Below are positions 36,297-45,299 of a stretch of DNA of 64,000 nucleotides, piece by piece. The position numbers and the translations under genes were made by a program. The notes under the pieces were generated by a model. It searched no databases. It worked only from the letters and a program-made list of their open reading frames with translations, and was not told the DNA's origin. Each line of letters begins with the position of its first letter. The stretch's first letter is position 1. The DNA comes from Syntrophaceae bacterium (GTDB taxonomy: Bacteria; Desulfobacterota; Syntrophia; Syntrophales; Smithellaceae): contig JAHDKI010000003.1 in the NCBI GenBank assembly GCA_018436925.1, forward strand, positions 122,517 to 186,516, given 5' to 3'.

Positions 36297-38144
36297 TTAG
36301 GCGGACAGGGCAGAAACGATCTTTTGCGCCAGGTCCGGGCCGATGCCCGGCACTTTTTGCAGATCGTCCACAGAGGCTTTCCTGACGCCGGTTAAGGAAC
36401 CGAAATGTTTCAAAAGCAGACTCCGGCGCGCCGGTCCGATATCGGCTATGGAATCCAGAACGGAGGTAAAATCTTTTTTTCTCTTGACTTGATGATGGTA
36501 GCCCACGGCAAACCGGTGCGCCTCGTCGCGCAGTCGCTGCAAAACGGCGAGCGCCGCGGGACAGGCCGACAAATAAAGCGCGTCCTTGCGGTTCGGAAGA
36601 TAAACGCGGTCTTCCGATTTGGCCGGTTTTCCCGAAAGCCTTCTTTTGGCCGCCGCAAACGATCTTTCTTCCTTGGCCAGCCCCACCGCATCGCAGCGGA
36701 TCTGCAAGTCTTTTAAAACGGCCAGCGCGACGTTGAGCTGCCCTTTGCCGCCGTCCACCACGATCAGATCCGGCAGCGGATCCGAGCCTTTAAGCCTGCG
36801 CGTCAGCACTTCGCGCATCATCCCGTAGTCATCCGGCGCCTCGGCGGATCGGATCCGGTAGCGCCGGTAGGCGGATTTGCACGGTTTGCCGTCTTGAAAG
36901 GTCACTTGCGATCCCACGGCATCCTTTCCGCCGATGTTGGAAATATCATAGCATTCCATCCGCCGGGGAAGCGCGGCCAGCGACAGTTTCTCTTGAAGCA
37001 CGGCGAGCGCCGCCAGGGCTTGGTCTTCCTTTTCCCGCGTCGACTGATACTGCTCGCGGGCGTTGGCGCAGGCCAGATCCACAAGCGCTTTTTTACCGCC
37101 CCGGACGGGACTATGAAGGGTCAATTTCCCGCCTTTTTTTTCGGACAGCCATTCCGCGACGACCGATTCATCCGAAAACCGGCAAGGCAGAAGGATTTCA
37201 TCGGGAAGATCGCTTGCCGTATCATAGAACTGGGTGAGCGTGGCCGAGGCGATCTCGGGAATGTCGGCCTTGCTTTTTCCGGGAAGAAACGACTTGCGCC
37301 CCAAAAGCTTTCCGCCCCGGACGAACAACAGGCACAGCGAATACGCATCATCGCTTGCAAAGATTCCCAGCACATCGGCATTTTGAACATCCGACCCGTC
37401 CACATGCTGTTTTTCCAGCGCGTGCTTAAGCGCGTCAACGCGGTCGCGCAGGCGCGCCGCCTGTTCGAAGTTCAGCTCTTCGGCCGCCGCCTCCATTTGT
37501 TTTTTCAAATCGGTCAAAAGCTCACGCCTCCGGCCCTGCAAGAAAGACACGGCGCCGTCAACCAGCCGCCCGTAGGCGGCTTCGTCAATCAACCCTTTGC
37601 AAGGCGCCAGGCACCGGCCGATCTGATACTCCAGGCAGGGGCGGGATCGCAGCTGAAACTCCCGACTGCGGCAGGACCGCAGAGGAAAAACCTTTTGAAC
37701 AAAACGCAGCGTTTCCTTGGCGGCCGTCCCCGACGGATAGGGGCCGAAATACAAGGCTCGCCGGTTCCCTCTTTTGCGTACAAGCTCAAGCCGGGCAAAC
37801 GGCTCGGACGGATCAATCGACAGATGGTAATAGGTCTTATCGTCGCGCAAGATCACGTTATAGCGGGGACGGTGCTTTTTGATGAGATTGTTTTCAAGAA
37901 TCAGCGCTTCTTTTTCGGTGGACGTGGTGATGAGCTCGATATCGGCCACCCGCGCCATCAGAAAAGGGGCCATCGGACGCGTGTCGCGGCCTGTGAAGTA
38001 CTGCGCGACGCGGTTTTTCAGGTCATTGGCCTTGCCGATATAAATCACCTTTCCCTGCGCATCCTTCATGATATACACACCGGGGCTGCGCGGGGCTGAA
38101 GCGAGTTTGGTTTTCAGTTTGTCTGTTTCCTGCATAGATTGCAC
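36297..38144 (-). CDS. uvrC: UvrABC system protein C (excinuclease subunit)
   Basis: 615 aa. The N-terminal GIY-YIG nuclease is GVYIMKDAQGKVIYIGKANDLKNRV, then NLIKKHRPRYNVILRDDKTY. A CxxC-type cluster follows (RPCLEYQIGRCLAPCKGLID), then the UvrBC motif (AAEELNFEQAARLRDRVDALK), the RNase H-like C-terminal nuclease (MECYDISNIGGKDAVGSQV; PDLIVVDGGKGQLNVAL) and the helix-hairpin-helix pair (LDSIADIGPARRSLLLKHFG; VDDLQKVPGIGPDLAQKI). It makes both incisions in nucleotide excision repair. A GTG start is proposed seven bases after AGGA; an in-frame ATG lies 9 bases downstream. Confidence 0.95.
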   Translation of the reverse strand: MQSMQETDKLKTKLASAPRSPGVYIMKDAQGKVIYIGKANDLKNRVAQYFTGRDTRPMAPFLMARVADIELITTSTEKEALILENNLIKKHRPRYNVILRDDKTYYHLSIDPSEPFARLELVRKRGNRRALYFGPYPSGTAAKETLRFVQKVFPLRSCRSREFQLRSRPCLEYQIGRCLAPCKGLIDEAAYGRLVDGAVSFLQGRRRELLTDLKKQMEAAAEELNFEQAARLRDRVDALKHALEKQHVDGSDVQNADVLGIFASDDAYSLCLLFVRGGKLLGRKSFLPGKSKADIPEIASATLTQFYDTASDLPDEILLPCRFSDESVVAEWLSEKKGGKLTLHSPVRGGKKALVDLACANAREQYQSTREKEDQALAALAVLQEKLSLAALPRRMECYDISNIGGKDAVGSQVTFQDGKPCKSAYRRYRIRSAEAPDDYGMMREVLTRRLKGSDPLPDLIVVDGGKGQLNVALAVLKDLQIRCDAVGLAKEERSFAAAKRRLSGKPAKSEDRVYLPNRKDALYLSACPAALAVLQRLRDEAHRFAVGYHHQVKRKKDFTSVLDSIADIGPARRSLLLKHFGSLTGVRKASVDDLQKVPGIGPDLAQKIVSALSA

Positions 38145-38171
38145 ACATCGGTCCTGCAGGGCAGGCCCCGG

Positions 38172-38762
38172 TCAGGCCTCCGGCTCCGGCGCGTCGTCGG
38201 CGCGTCGGTATTGGGAGATATTCTTTCTGTGGTTGAACAAGATGAGCGCCAATGCGGTAACCGCGCCCGCCGCGGTGGGCCAGGCCCATCGAAAAGACGC
38301 GCCGTGTCCGATCGACAGCGTCGCCGCCATGAACAGCGAAGCGATAAACGGCGTCTTTTTGATCCAGTAAATGGAAACCCAGATCAGACACGACATCATC
38401 GCCGCCCAGGGAGCAACCAAAAGCGTAAAGCCCAGATAATTGGCCACGCCTTTGCCGCCGCGGAATCCGTGGAAGCAGGGAAACGCGTTGCCCAAGATGA
38501 GAAAAAAGCCCGCCCAGATCAGCCACTCGCCGTTAATAAAATGCAAAGCCGCCGCGGCCACAGCCAGCGCCCGGCCGATATCGAGCGCAAAAACCAGCAC
38601 CGCCCACGGCAGACCCGCCTGGCGATAGACATTGGTCGTTCCCGCATTGCCGCTGAAACTCAAACGAGGGTCGGCTTTGCCGGCGATTTTGAAAAAGACG
38701 ATCGCAAAATTAATCGACCCCGCCAGATAGGCGGCAAGGCAAACGAGCGCTAGTTTAATCAT
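38172..38762 (-). CDS. plsY: Glycerol-3-phosphate acyltransferase PlsY
   Basis: 196 aa, multi-span membrane protein. The motifs are AYLAGSINFAIV at the N-terminus, SGNAGTTNVYRQAG (acyl-phosphate/G3P loop), FPCFHGFRGGKGVAN (His and GGKG region). It transfers acyl from acyl-phosphate to glycerol-3-phosphate, the first phospholipid step. Its start overlaps the end of the double-hotdog gene by 8 bases and AGGAGA precedes it. Being the last lipid gene of the ketosynthase operon, it may place that pathway's product on glycerol, although plsY is also a housekeeping gene. Confidence 0.93.
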   Translation of the reverse strand: MIKLALVCLAAYLAGSINFAIVFFKIAGKADPRLSFSGNAGTTNVYRQAGLPWAVLVFALDIGRALAVAAAALHFINGEWLIWAGFFLILGNAFPCFHGFRGGKGVANYLGFTLLVAPWAAMMSCLIWVSIYWIKKTPFIASLFMAATLSIGHGASFRWAWPTAAGAVTALALILFNHRKNISQYRRADDAPEPEA

Positions 38763-39615
38763 GTCTCTCCTGAATCCAGCGCGGAGGTTTTATCCTCCCC
38801 CGCGAAATATCCCGCATCCGCAAAGCTAGGATGCGTTCACATAATACACCTTCAGAATCAAAAATCCAGACGTCAAACCTCAGTTCGTCTTTTTGCGCTT
38901 CAAGGGGCAGGATTCTGCCGAGATAGGATTGCCCAAGTCGCGTCGGTTTATAAATATCGCGCCTTTCGAAGCCTACGGGGAAGGCCACGATGCCGGCATA
39001 ACGCTGCCCCCAGACGCAGGCCGCGTGCATGGCGGCATCCAGCACGAATGGCGATCCCAAAAGCCTCTCATCCGCCGGGGAATCGCCGCCTGAGAGCTCC
39101 GCGAGCGCCCCCTGACCGGAAATCGCCAGATCGCCTCCGAGGTTGCGATACGCCGGACCGAAAGGGATCAACTCCCGATATACAGCGGAAGACGGCACCT
39201 GGATGCACGCTCCTTCGAGCTTCCGGAAATCGGCAAAAGGCGGGGCCGGCGCCGGATCCGTTCGGGACATAAAATGAACGCCGGCATGGCGAAACGTTCT
39301 TTTCACGCCGCTTGCGGTGACTCTGGCGGTCTGCAAAACCAGCGACCATCCGTCTTCTGTTTGCTCGACCATGACGGCAACATCGATGAAGCGACTGCCG
39401 GCGGGAAGGTCGAGAAGGCGTGCAAAGTCCGCCCCGATCAGGCAAGAAAGCGGCGCACCGGGTTTTGCATCCTGAAGGATCCGCGCCAGCAGGATTAAGG
39501 TCTCCACGGCGGGCAGTACGGCCTTTCCTTCAAAGTGGTGGTCGCGCCAGTAAGGCTGCACGTCCAGACGCAAAGCCCGCGCTGTTTTCACAGTTTGTCG
39601 GGAAAGGTCTGCCAT
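38755..39615 (-). CDS. PKS dehydratase-like double-hotdog protein
   Basis: 286 aa from MADLSRQ; the start overlaps the thioesterase end by 28 bases. Two hotdog halves: the first contains HHFEGKAVLP (HxxxGxxxxP, the catalytic His of polyketide-synthase dehydratases), the second PFVLDAAMHAACVW, with an Asp followed by His four residues on (the DxxxQ/H motif). FGPAYRNLG is also typical of PS-DH domains. As a free-standing enzyme it could dehydrate 3-hydroxyacyl-ACP, placing a third dehydratase in the cluster. Its role could also be thioesterase-like, but the His/Asp pair argues for dehydration. Confidence 0.75.
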   Translation of the reverse strand: MADLSRQTVKTARALRLDVQPYWRDHHFEGKAVLPAVETLILLARILQDAKPGAPLSCLIGADFARLLDLPAGSRFIDVAVMVEQTEDGWSLVLQTARVTASGVKRTFRHAGVHFMSRTDPAPAPPFADFRKLEGACIQVPSSAVYRELIPFGPAYRNLGGDLAISGQGALAELSGGDSPADERLLGSPFVLDAAMHAACVWGQRYAGIVAFPVGFERRDIYKPTRLGQSYLGRILPLEAQKDELRFDVWIFDSEGVLCERILALRMRDISRGRIKPPRWIQERHD

Positions 39616-40073
39616 AGTCCAACCGTTTTGGGATCGACCGCCACCGGTTTGCCGGCGGCGTTGGCGGCGCAGTGCTTCGTGAATCCCGTGCAAACCAGAT
39701 ACCCCTTTTGCGCGTGCGTGATGACGTAATCAAACTGAAGCCTCACGCGTTCTAGGTTGACCGGGCGCGTATGGATATACATCACGTCGTCGTAGAACAG
39801 GGGCTGATAAAACGTCACGCCCAGATCGTAGATCGGATAGACGTAGCCGCTTTCTTCGATTTCCTTGTACGAATAAGCGACATCGCGCATCAGGGACGTC
39901 CGTCCGAATTCGAAATAACGCAAATAATTGGAATGGTAAACCACCTGCGACCGGTCGGTGTCGGCATAAAGCGTGCGATAGGTCGCCCGGTGCCAGACAT
40001 ATCCGGTCGTGCGGTCGCGCACGAATTTTTCATCGTTTTTGTAAATCTCGGGAACAAAGGGTTTGGGTTTCAT
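39588..40073 (-). CDS. Hotdog-fold acyl-CoA/ACP thioesterase (4HBT type)
   Basis: 161 aa. The YbgC/4HBT-type motif is LYADTDRSQVVYHSNYLRYFEFGRTSLMRDV, with the Asp-Thr-Asp region and the following helix. A preceding 30-residue stretch (KPFVPEIYKNDEKFVRDRTTGYVWH) extends the usual N-terminus. It hydrolyses acyl thioesters or, with a partner, releases product. The start is one base past the ketosynthase stop, with GGAG six bases upstream. Part of the ketosynthase cluster. Confidence 0.85.
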   Translation of the reverse strand: MKPKPFVPEIYKNDEKFVRDRTTGYVWHRATYRTLYADTDRSQVVYHSNYLRYFEFGRTSLMRDVAYSYKEIEESGYVYPIYDLGVTFYQPLFYDDVMYIHTRPVNLERVRLQFDYVITHAQKGYLVCTGFTKHCAANAAGKPVAVDPKTVGLWQTFPDKL

Positions 40074-40074
40074 C

Positions 40075-41340
40075 TCACACTCCGCGGAAAATCACACAGC
40101 AATTGGTGCCGCCGAATCCGAACGCGTTGGACAGCGCGATTTCGACTTTTTGCTTGCGCGCCGCATTGGGCACGACATCAACATCCGAAAACTCCGGATC
40201 GGGCAGATGATTGATCGTGGGCAGAATCAGATGCCTTCCCATGCCTTCAATCGTCAGCGCCGCTTCGATGGCCGCCGTCGCGCCGAGTGTGTGGCCCAGC
40301 TGAGACTTGTTGGACGACACGGGAATTTTTTCAAGCGCTTTTCCGAATACCTCCCGCAGACAGGAGATCTCCGTGCGGTCGCCTTTCGGCGTGGAGGTGC
40401 CGTGGGCATTGATGTAACCGATATCCTGAGGCTGAAGCTCCGCGTCTTCAATCGTCTCGCGAATCGCCCGGATGATCGTGGCCGGATTCGGGGCCGTGTA
40501 GTGATGCGCGTCGGAGGTCCAGCCCACACCCAGAACCTCGGCCCGGGGCGTAAGCCCATGCGCGGCGATGGCTTCTTCCGCGGCCAGCACCACGACGCCT
40601 GCGCCTTCCGACAGCACGAAGCCCTTCCGGTCGGCGCTGAACGGCCGCGACGCCTGACCCGGATCGGCATAAGCCCGGTCGCCGGGTTGAACTTTAATGG
40701 TGGCGTTCATGTTGGCAAAACCGTGAATCAGCTCCGGCAAAATCGGCATATCGGCGCCGCCGGCCAATACAAAGTCGCAATCGCCGTCGCGGATCATGCG
40801 CGCGCCGATGCCGATGGCGTGATTGCCCGACGCGCAGGCCCCCTGAGGCGAAAAGATCGGCCCGGTAAATTTTAAAAGCATGCCCGCCTTGCCCGAAGGC
40901 AAATTGGCGCAAAGATTCGGCAACAGATAGGGACTGACGCGCAACGGCCCCCGATGCTCCAGATCGTGCATGGCGATGCGAAAAGCGTCGGATCCATTGA
41001 GCGCCGATCCGATCAGGCAGGCCGTGCGCGGCGCCACAGCCGCGTCCATCGCGATGCGGGCATGGGCCAGTGCTTCTTTGCACACGGCCATCGTCAGAAG
41101 CACAAATCCCGCGTTCCAGTTATACACTTCCTTGGCGTCGGCAAAATCGAGCTCCGACGGATACCAGTCCGGCATCTCACCCACGACGTCGCAGGCCGAC
41201 TCCACTTTGCAGCGCGTGACCTTGCGGAAACCCGCCTCGCCTTTGACCGCGCGTTTCCAGGTCGATTCAAACGTGCTGCCCAGCGGTGTGGCCGCGCCAT
41301 AGCCGACCACAAATACCCTGCGATTCAACGGTGCCTTCAT
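40075..41340 (-). CDS. Beta-ketoacyl-ACP synthase (FabF/KAS II-like)
   Basis: 421 aa. The complete KAS triad is visible: Cys in QGACASGNHAIG, His in NAHGTSTPKGD and His in NKSQLGHTLGATAAIE. The FGFGGTNCCVIFRG close is typical. It decarboxylates malonyl-ACP and extends an acyl chain. The upstream leader is a heptamer array whose minus-strand AAGGGATAG lies next to the ATG. It is the second KS of the cluster; the first (41426-42673) has the same motifs. Confidence 0.92.
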   Translation of the reverse strand: MKAPLNRRVFVVGYGAATPLGSTFESTWKRAVKGEAGFRKVTRCKVESACDVVGEMPDWYPSELDFADAKEVYNWNAGFVLLTMAVCKEALAHARIAMDAAVAPRTACLIGSALNGSDAFRIAMHDLEHRGPLRVSPYLLPNLCANLPSGKAGMLLKFTGPIFSPQGACASGNHAIGIGARMIRDGDCDFVLAGGADMPILPELIHGFANMNATIKVQPGDRAYADPGQASRPFSADRKGFVLSEGAGVVVLAAEEAIAAHGLTPRAEVLGVGWTSDAHHYTAPNPATIIRAIRETIEDAELQPQDIGYINAHGTSTPKGDRTEISCLREVFGKALEKIPVSSNKSQLGHTLGATAAIEAALTIEGMGRHLILPTINHLPDPEFSDVDVVPNAARKQKVEIALSNAFGFGGTNCCVIFRGV

Positions 41341-41344
41341 CTAT

Positions 41345-41416
41345 CCCTTATCCCTTATCCCTTATCCCTTATCCTTTATCCTTATATCCTTTGGCCTTTA
41401 TCCTTTGTCCTTGTCT
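41345..41416. repeat. Heptamer tandem array B (about 10 units)
   Basis: Four perfect CCCTTAT units (41345-41372), then CCTTTAT, an eight-base CCTTATAT, CCTTTGG, CCTTTAT, CCTTTGT, CCTTGTC. It fills the gap between the two ketosynthases. On the minus strand the last units give AAGGGATAAGGGATAG directly before the ketosynthase ATG at 41340, so the array supplies its ribosome site. Confidence 0.88.
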
Positions 41417-41425
41417 TTTTCCCCT

Positions 41426-42673
41426 TCACACCAGGCGCCGCAACACAATACACGCGTTGCAGCCGCCGAAACCGAAAGCGTTTTTCAAAACAAATTCCTG
41501 AGGAAGCTGTCTTGATCCTTCCGAAACACAGTCCAGGGGAATCTCGGGATCCGGTTCGTAATTGATCGTCGGCAAAAGCATGTCGCGCTTCATCCCTTCA
41601 ATGGCGAAAATCGTTTCAATCGCGGAAGACGCTCCCATCGCGTGCCCCATCTGCGATTTATTGGCCGAAACCGGCGGTGGATTTTTGCCGAAGACATTTC
41701 TCAGCGCGTCGGATTCAACTTTATCGCCGATCTTCGTCGACGTGGCATGTGCATTGACGGCGGCAATCGCCTTCGGCTCAACTCCGGCGGCGGCAATCGC
41801 TTCAGCAATGCAGCGCTCGACCGTCGGCAGATTCGGCGCCACAAAATGACTGGCGTCGGAGGTCATGGCCGATCCGGCCAATTCGATCTCCGCCGAAAGA
41901 CCGTGCGCGCGCGCAAAGGTCTGTGTTGCGAGGATCAGGCAACCCGCACCTTCAGAAACGACAAAACCGCGGCGATGAAAAGAAAAGGGGCGGCTGGTTT
42001 TTTCCGGCGGATCGTGGGGCCGTCCCTCCTTGGGGCGATAGGCCCCGTTCATGGTGACGAACCCCGCAAGAATCGGCTCGACCAGGGGAAAGTCCACCGC
42101 GCCCGCGATCACCACATCGGCAAGGCCGAGCTTGAGCAGCAGATCGCCCACGATCATCGAAGTGACACCCGTGGCGCAGGCCGTGATCGTGGAAGTGATC
42201 GGTCCTGTCGCCTTGGTCAAAATCGACACTTTTCCCCCGACCATATTGATGCAGGAGTTGGGATTGGCAAACGGATGCGGAAGCTTGCCTTCGGCAATCA
42301 TTTGACGATCGGCGTTCAAAACGGCATCCATCCCGCCGACCGCCGAGCTGAAGGTCACCGCCACGCGCGGCGCGATGGCCGGCGTGATGTCGATGCCGCT
42401 CTTTTTCAGCGCCCGATGGACGACCAATAGCGCGTATTTAAAAATCGGCGACGTCCAGTGGGCCAGCTCGCGGGGCTGCAAAAACGGATAGGGTTTGACG
42501 TCAATGTCGTCCACCTGGCCGGCAACCCGGACGGGAAAATCCGGCCCGACCGGAATACGGCGCAATTCGCTAAGGCCGCTTTCGCCGCTTAAGGCGCGCT
42601 GCCATTGCGCGTCCATGTCCGTCCCCAGACACGAGACGGCGTCATATCCCAATATCAGCGTTTTGACCGGCAC
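41426..42673 (-). CDS. Beta-ketoacyl-ACP synthase (FabF-like), upstream paralog
   Basis: 415 aa from a GTG at 42673 (reads VPVKTLILGYD), with CGGAGAAG at the proper distance; the longer in-frame extension has no conserved sequence. Catalytic Cys in ITACATGVTS, His in NAHATSTKIGDKVE and His in NKSQMGHAMGASSAIE, and a FGFGGCNACIVLRR end. A ketosynthase with the full triad. It differs from its neighbour mainly in the acyl-pocket region, so the two may act on different chain lengths or intermediates. Confidence 0.9.
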   Translation of the reverse strand: MPVKTLILGYDAVSCLGTDMDAQWQRALSGESGLSELRRIPVGPDFPVRVAGQVDDIDVKPYPFLQPRELAHWTSPIFKYALLVVHRALKKSGIDITPAIAPRVAVTFSSAVGGMDAVLNADRQMIAEGKLPHPFANPNSCINMVGGKVSILTKATGPITSTITACATGVTSMIVGDLLLKLGLADVVIAGAVDFPLVEPILAGFVTMNGAYRPKEGRPHDPPEKTSRPFSFHRRGFVVSEGAGCLILATQTFARAHGLSAEIELAGSAMTSDASHFVAPNLPTVERCIAEAIAAAGVEPKAIAAVNAHATSTKIGDKVESDALRNVFGKNPPPVSANKSQMGHAMGASSAIETIFAIEGMKRDMLLPTINYEPDPEIPLDCVSEGSRQLPQEFVLKNAFGFGGCNACIVLRRLV

Positions 42674-42832
42674 AATCGTATCTTCTCCGTATTCAATAAA
42701 AAAGCCGCTGTCTTTAAATGAGCGGCCATTGTGCAAAAGCTTTACAAAAATATCAATTATAATTTTCGATTTTCCAGGGCAAAAAGGCAGTTGAAATGGC
42801 AAAGTCAACTCCCTTTGCGCGGCATCGATTTA

Positions 42833-42888
42833 CTCCTGACTCCTGACTCCTTACGCCTTACTCCTCACCCCTCACGCTTCACGCCTTT
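42833..42888. repeat. Heptamer tandem array C (8 units)
   Basis: Perfect 7-base register on the + strand: CTCCTGA, CTCCTGA, CTCCTTA, CGCCTTA, CTCCTCA, CCCCTCA, CGCTTCA, CGCCTTT. It abuts the stop codon of the radical SAM gene at 42889 and lies about 160 bases upstream of the ketosynthase GTG. The minus strand reads AGGAGT units in series. Confidence 0.88.
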
Positions 42889-43884
42889 TTACCACGGAAT
42901 CAACCGATAGAGCTTGGCGAACATTTCGTAGACTTCGATCCAGTTTTGCAGATCCCGGGTGGTATTCATATGATCGCGCTTGTTGACCATAATCCAACTC
43001 ATATGCGCCGCTCCGTCTTTGCAGGTCGAACAATCCCGCGTGGCGGATGTGCAGCAGCGATGCACCGTTTTCAAATCGGCGGCCCAGCGGTAAAACCGAA
43101 TCAGCCGGCGCACGGGCGGCTGCCGGCGGTCCATCGATTCCGTCACCGACGGGCATTCCATCCAGCCGAAACGGCGTCCGAGCATCATGCCGGTGGTGAT
43201 CACTTCGTGATAGTACTTGCTGGAGATGACCGTTTGCGGATATTGGTCCAGCATGGCGTCCATCTCGGCGCGAAGATCCCGCAGTTCTTCCGCCCGCCAC
43301 GAAAAACCGTCCACGCCTTCATCGTTGGACAAAAGCTGCAAGTGCACCTTCAGGCCGTGCTCGGCGATGCGCCTGATCACCGGTTCGGTTTTTCCCACCT
43401 GCTTGGGCGTTACGGTGTAAAGGTAATAGGTATAGGGATCGCCCTCGTAATTCTTGCTGGAGATGGCGAATGTATCTTTGCCGCGCAGGATTTTTTCATC
43501 CTCGCCGCCGCCCCAGAGCGAAATGCCGACCATCATATCGGGAAACTGCTCGCGGGAAACCTTGATCAGGCCGTTGGTTGCGCAATAGGTGGGAATCCTT
43601 TTGTAGAACGCTTCGACCCGATCCATGCACAGCGTCGGCTCTCCGCCGATGAGAATCGCCAGATTGACGCCGCGCTCCTTTTCATGGTCGATGAAGGCTT
43701 CCCATTTTCGAATGTCCGTTTCCTCCTCAACATGGTGTTCGCCCGAGGAAAAAAAGAAACAGCCCTTGCAGCGCAGGTTGCAGCGGTTGGTAACATCATA
43801 GATGGAGCTGCGGATGTTGAGATTGGCAATCCGGCGGTAGCGTTCATGCCAGTCGGCATCGAGCAGCGAGCTGATGGTTTTCAT
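42889..43884 (-). CDS. Radical SAM protein, cluster paralog 1
   Basis: 331 aa. The SAM [4Fe-4S] motif is YDVTNRCNLRCKGCFFF (CxxxCxxC) near residues 33-45. LAILIGGEPTLCMDRV is a GGE-type SAM-binding motif. C-terminal cysteines (WMECPSV; HRCCTSATRDCSTCKDG) suggest an auxiliary cluster of SPASM/twitch type. The ribosome site is AAGGA. It shares motifs with the upstream radical SAM protein. The substrate is probably an acyl-ACP or lipid precursor because of its neighbours, but nothing in the sequence proves it. Confidence 0.85.
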   Translation of the reverse strand: MKTISSLLDADWHERYRRIANLNIRSSIYDVTNRCNLRCKGCFFFSSGEHHVEEETDIRKWEAFIDHEKERGVNLAILIGGEPTLCMDRVEAFYKRIPTYCATNGLIKVSREQFPDMMVGISLWGGGEDEKILRGKDTFAISSKNYEGDPYTYYLYTVTPKQVGKTEPVIRRIAEHGLKVHLQLLSNDEGVDGFSWRAEELRDLRAEMDAMLDQYPQTVISSKYYHEVITTGMMLGRRFGWMECPSVTESMDRRQPPVRRLIRFYRWAADLKTVHRCCTSATRDCSTCKDGAAHMSWIMVNKRDHMNTTRDLQNWIEVYEMFAKLYRLIPW

Positions 43885-43922
43885 AGTTTCATCCTTGGGG
43901 GCATCCTGCCCCGGTCATGCAT

Positions 43923-45002
43923 TTACCGCAAGACGGCCGGCGGCTCGATTTCATGACCGCACAGATTGTCGCTTTTTTCATACCCCATCACCCAGACGGC
44001 CAGGTAGGTATCGACGTAATCGAGCCATGATCTGAATGTGTCGGCATCTACGACATGGCGGTACAGCCGCGCCGTGACCACGGCGGACCCGGCGGCATAA
44101 TGGCGGCAATCGGCGCAGTCCGTGTCGGGGACGCAACAGGCCACCGACCGGTCCCAGTCCAGATCCGTTCGGTACTGGCGGAACGACCGCCCCAGACCGA
44201 TATCCTGCGAGGGATTGCAGCGCGGATACGAACAGCCGTATAAATCATGCAACCCCGACCCGGAGGTATGGGCCACGGCATTATAAACGGAAAAAAGCGC
44301 GTTTTGCGGATAACGGTTCAAAAGCGCGATCATCGATTTTCGGGTCTGAAGAAGGGAGCCGGAATCATGCCTGAGCGATCCTTCATATCCGACCGGCGAC
44401 GAAAATACGTTGAATGTCATTTTGCAGCCGGCCGCAGCCAGCTGGGCCGCCACGTCATCCGCCTCGCTGATGTTCTCGCGCGTATAGGTGTAAACAAAAA
44501 CCGCCCGGGGATCGCCGCGGTAATTTTCAATCTGTTTTTTCAATAGGTTTTTCGCCCGCCGGATCCGCAGGCTGGTTTCATCATTGCCCCATACGGAGAT
44601 ATGAATTTTGTAGCCGACGGATTCGGGAATTTTTTTAAATCCGTTGGTCGCGATGCTCCCCAGCGGCATCTCTTCGTAACAGACATCCAGCAGCTCCGGC
44701 ACCAGCGAGGGTTCCGCGCCCGCCAGCACGACGTAGGTAATGCCGCGCGCCTTTTCCGCCTGCATCAGCTTTCGCCAGTCGCCGGGATTGAGATTTTCGC
44801 GGGCGAACTGTTTGTCGCCTTCGTAGTAATAGCAGCCGTCGCAACGGATGTTGCAGCGGTTGGTCATGTCGTAAGTGGATTCGCGCAGAAAGAAGTACTT
44901 CCGTACTTTTTCAAAGCGGGATCGAATCTGCGGATCGGCCAAAAGATCGGAAAATTTCGGCCGGATCGGATTTGCGGCTATGCTTTCTGAAGAAGCATTC
45001 AT
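43923..45002 (-). CDS. Radical SAM protein, cluster paralog 2
   Basis: 359 aa from MNASSES; the longer 5' extension overlaps the ACP gene and is not needed. The radical SAM motif is YDMTNRCNIRCDGCYYYEGDK, aligned with that of paralog 1. TYVVLAGAEPSLVPELL is the GxEP variant of the SAM-binding motif. The C-terminal Cys set is YGCSYPRCNPS and VACCVPDTDCADCRH, with the same CC-x5/6-CxxC spacing as paralog 1. It probably carries an auxiliary cluster. It lies between an ACP and paralog 1 in the operon. Confidence 0.85.
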   Translation of the reverse strand: MNASSESIAANPIRPKFSDLLADPQIRSRFEKVRKYFFLRESTYDMTNRCNIRCDGCYYYEGDKQFARENLNPGDWRKLMQAEKARGITYVVLAGAEPSLVPELLDVCYEEMPLGSIATNGFKKIPESVGYKIHISVWGNDETSLRIRRAKNLLKKQIENYRGDPRAVFVYTYTRENISEADDVAAQLAAAGCKMTFNVFSSPVGYEGSLRHDSGSLLQTRKSMIALLNRYPQNALFSVYNAVAHTSGSGLHDLYGCSYPRCNPSQDIGLGRSFRQYRTDLDWDRSVACCVPDTDCADCRHYAAGSAVVTARLYRHVVDADTFRSWLDYVDTYLAVWVMGYEKSDNLCGHEIEPPAVLR

Positions 45003-45018
45003 GGCTTCGCATTCATCC

Positions 45019-45288
45019 TTAATGTTTTGCAGCCAGTTTGTCTTCAATATACCTGCAAATCAGGCGGACGGTTTTGAGTTTGGGGTAATCATCTTCATCG
45101 ATGGCCACTTTGAACTCATCTTGCAGAACCAGCGCGATGGTCGCCAGATCCATGCTGTCGATGCCGAGTTCATCCACCAGATCCATATCCGGATTGAATG
45201 TCTCGGCAGTGACCTCTTCGAGTTTGAGTTCGCCGATGATAATGTCCGCCACTTTCCTGATCATGCCTTCGAGATTGGCTTCAGGCAT
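45019..45288 (-). CDS. Acyl carrier protein
   Basis: 89 aa. The pantetheine site is DELGIDSMDLATIALVLQDEF, with Ser in DSMD and the four-helix ACP layout. It carries growing acyl chains as thioesters. It sits directly between the FabZ-like dehydratase and radical SAM paralog 2. It needs a 4'-phosphopantetheinyl transferase, and none is encoded in this window. Confidence 0.9.
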   Translation of the reverse strand: MPEANLEGMIRKVADIIIGELKLEEVTAETFNPDMDLVDELGIDSMDLATIALVLQDEFKVAIDEDDYPKLKTVRLICRYIEDKLAAKH

Positions 45289-45299
45289 CTTATGCCTCC

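Noticed and set aside
36894..38099. 401-aa plus-strand open frame opposite uvrC
   Set aside because: It runs through the UvrC motifs in the opposite direction and has no ribosome site or recognisable domain.
41345..42888. Heptamer arrays as CRISPR
   Set aside because: Units are only 7 bases, contiguous and without spacers, and no cas gene is near.
42946..43956. 336-aa plus-strand open frame opposite radical SAM paralog 1
   Set aside because: The minus-strand frame has the CxxxCxxC motif and a good ribosome site; the plus-strand frame has neither.
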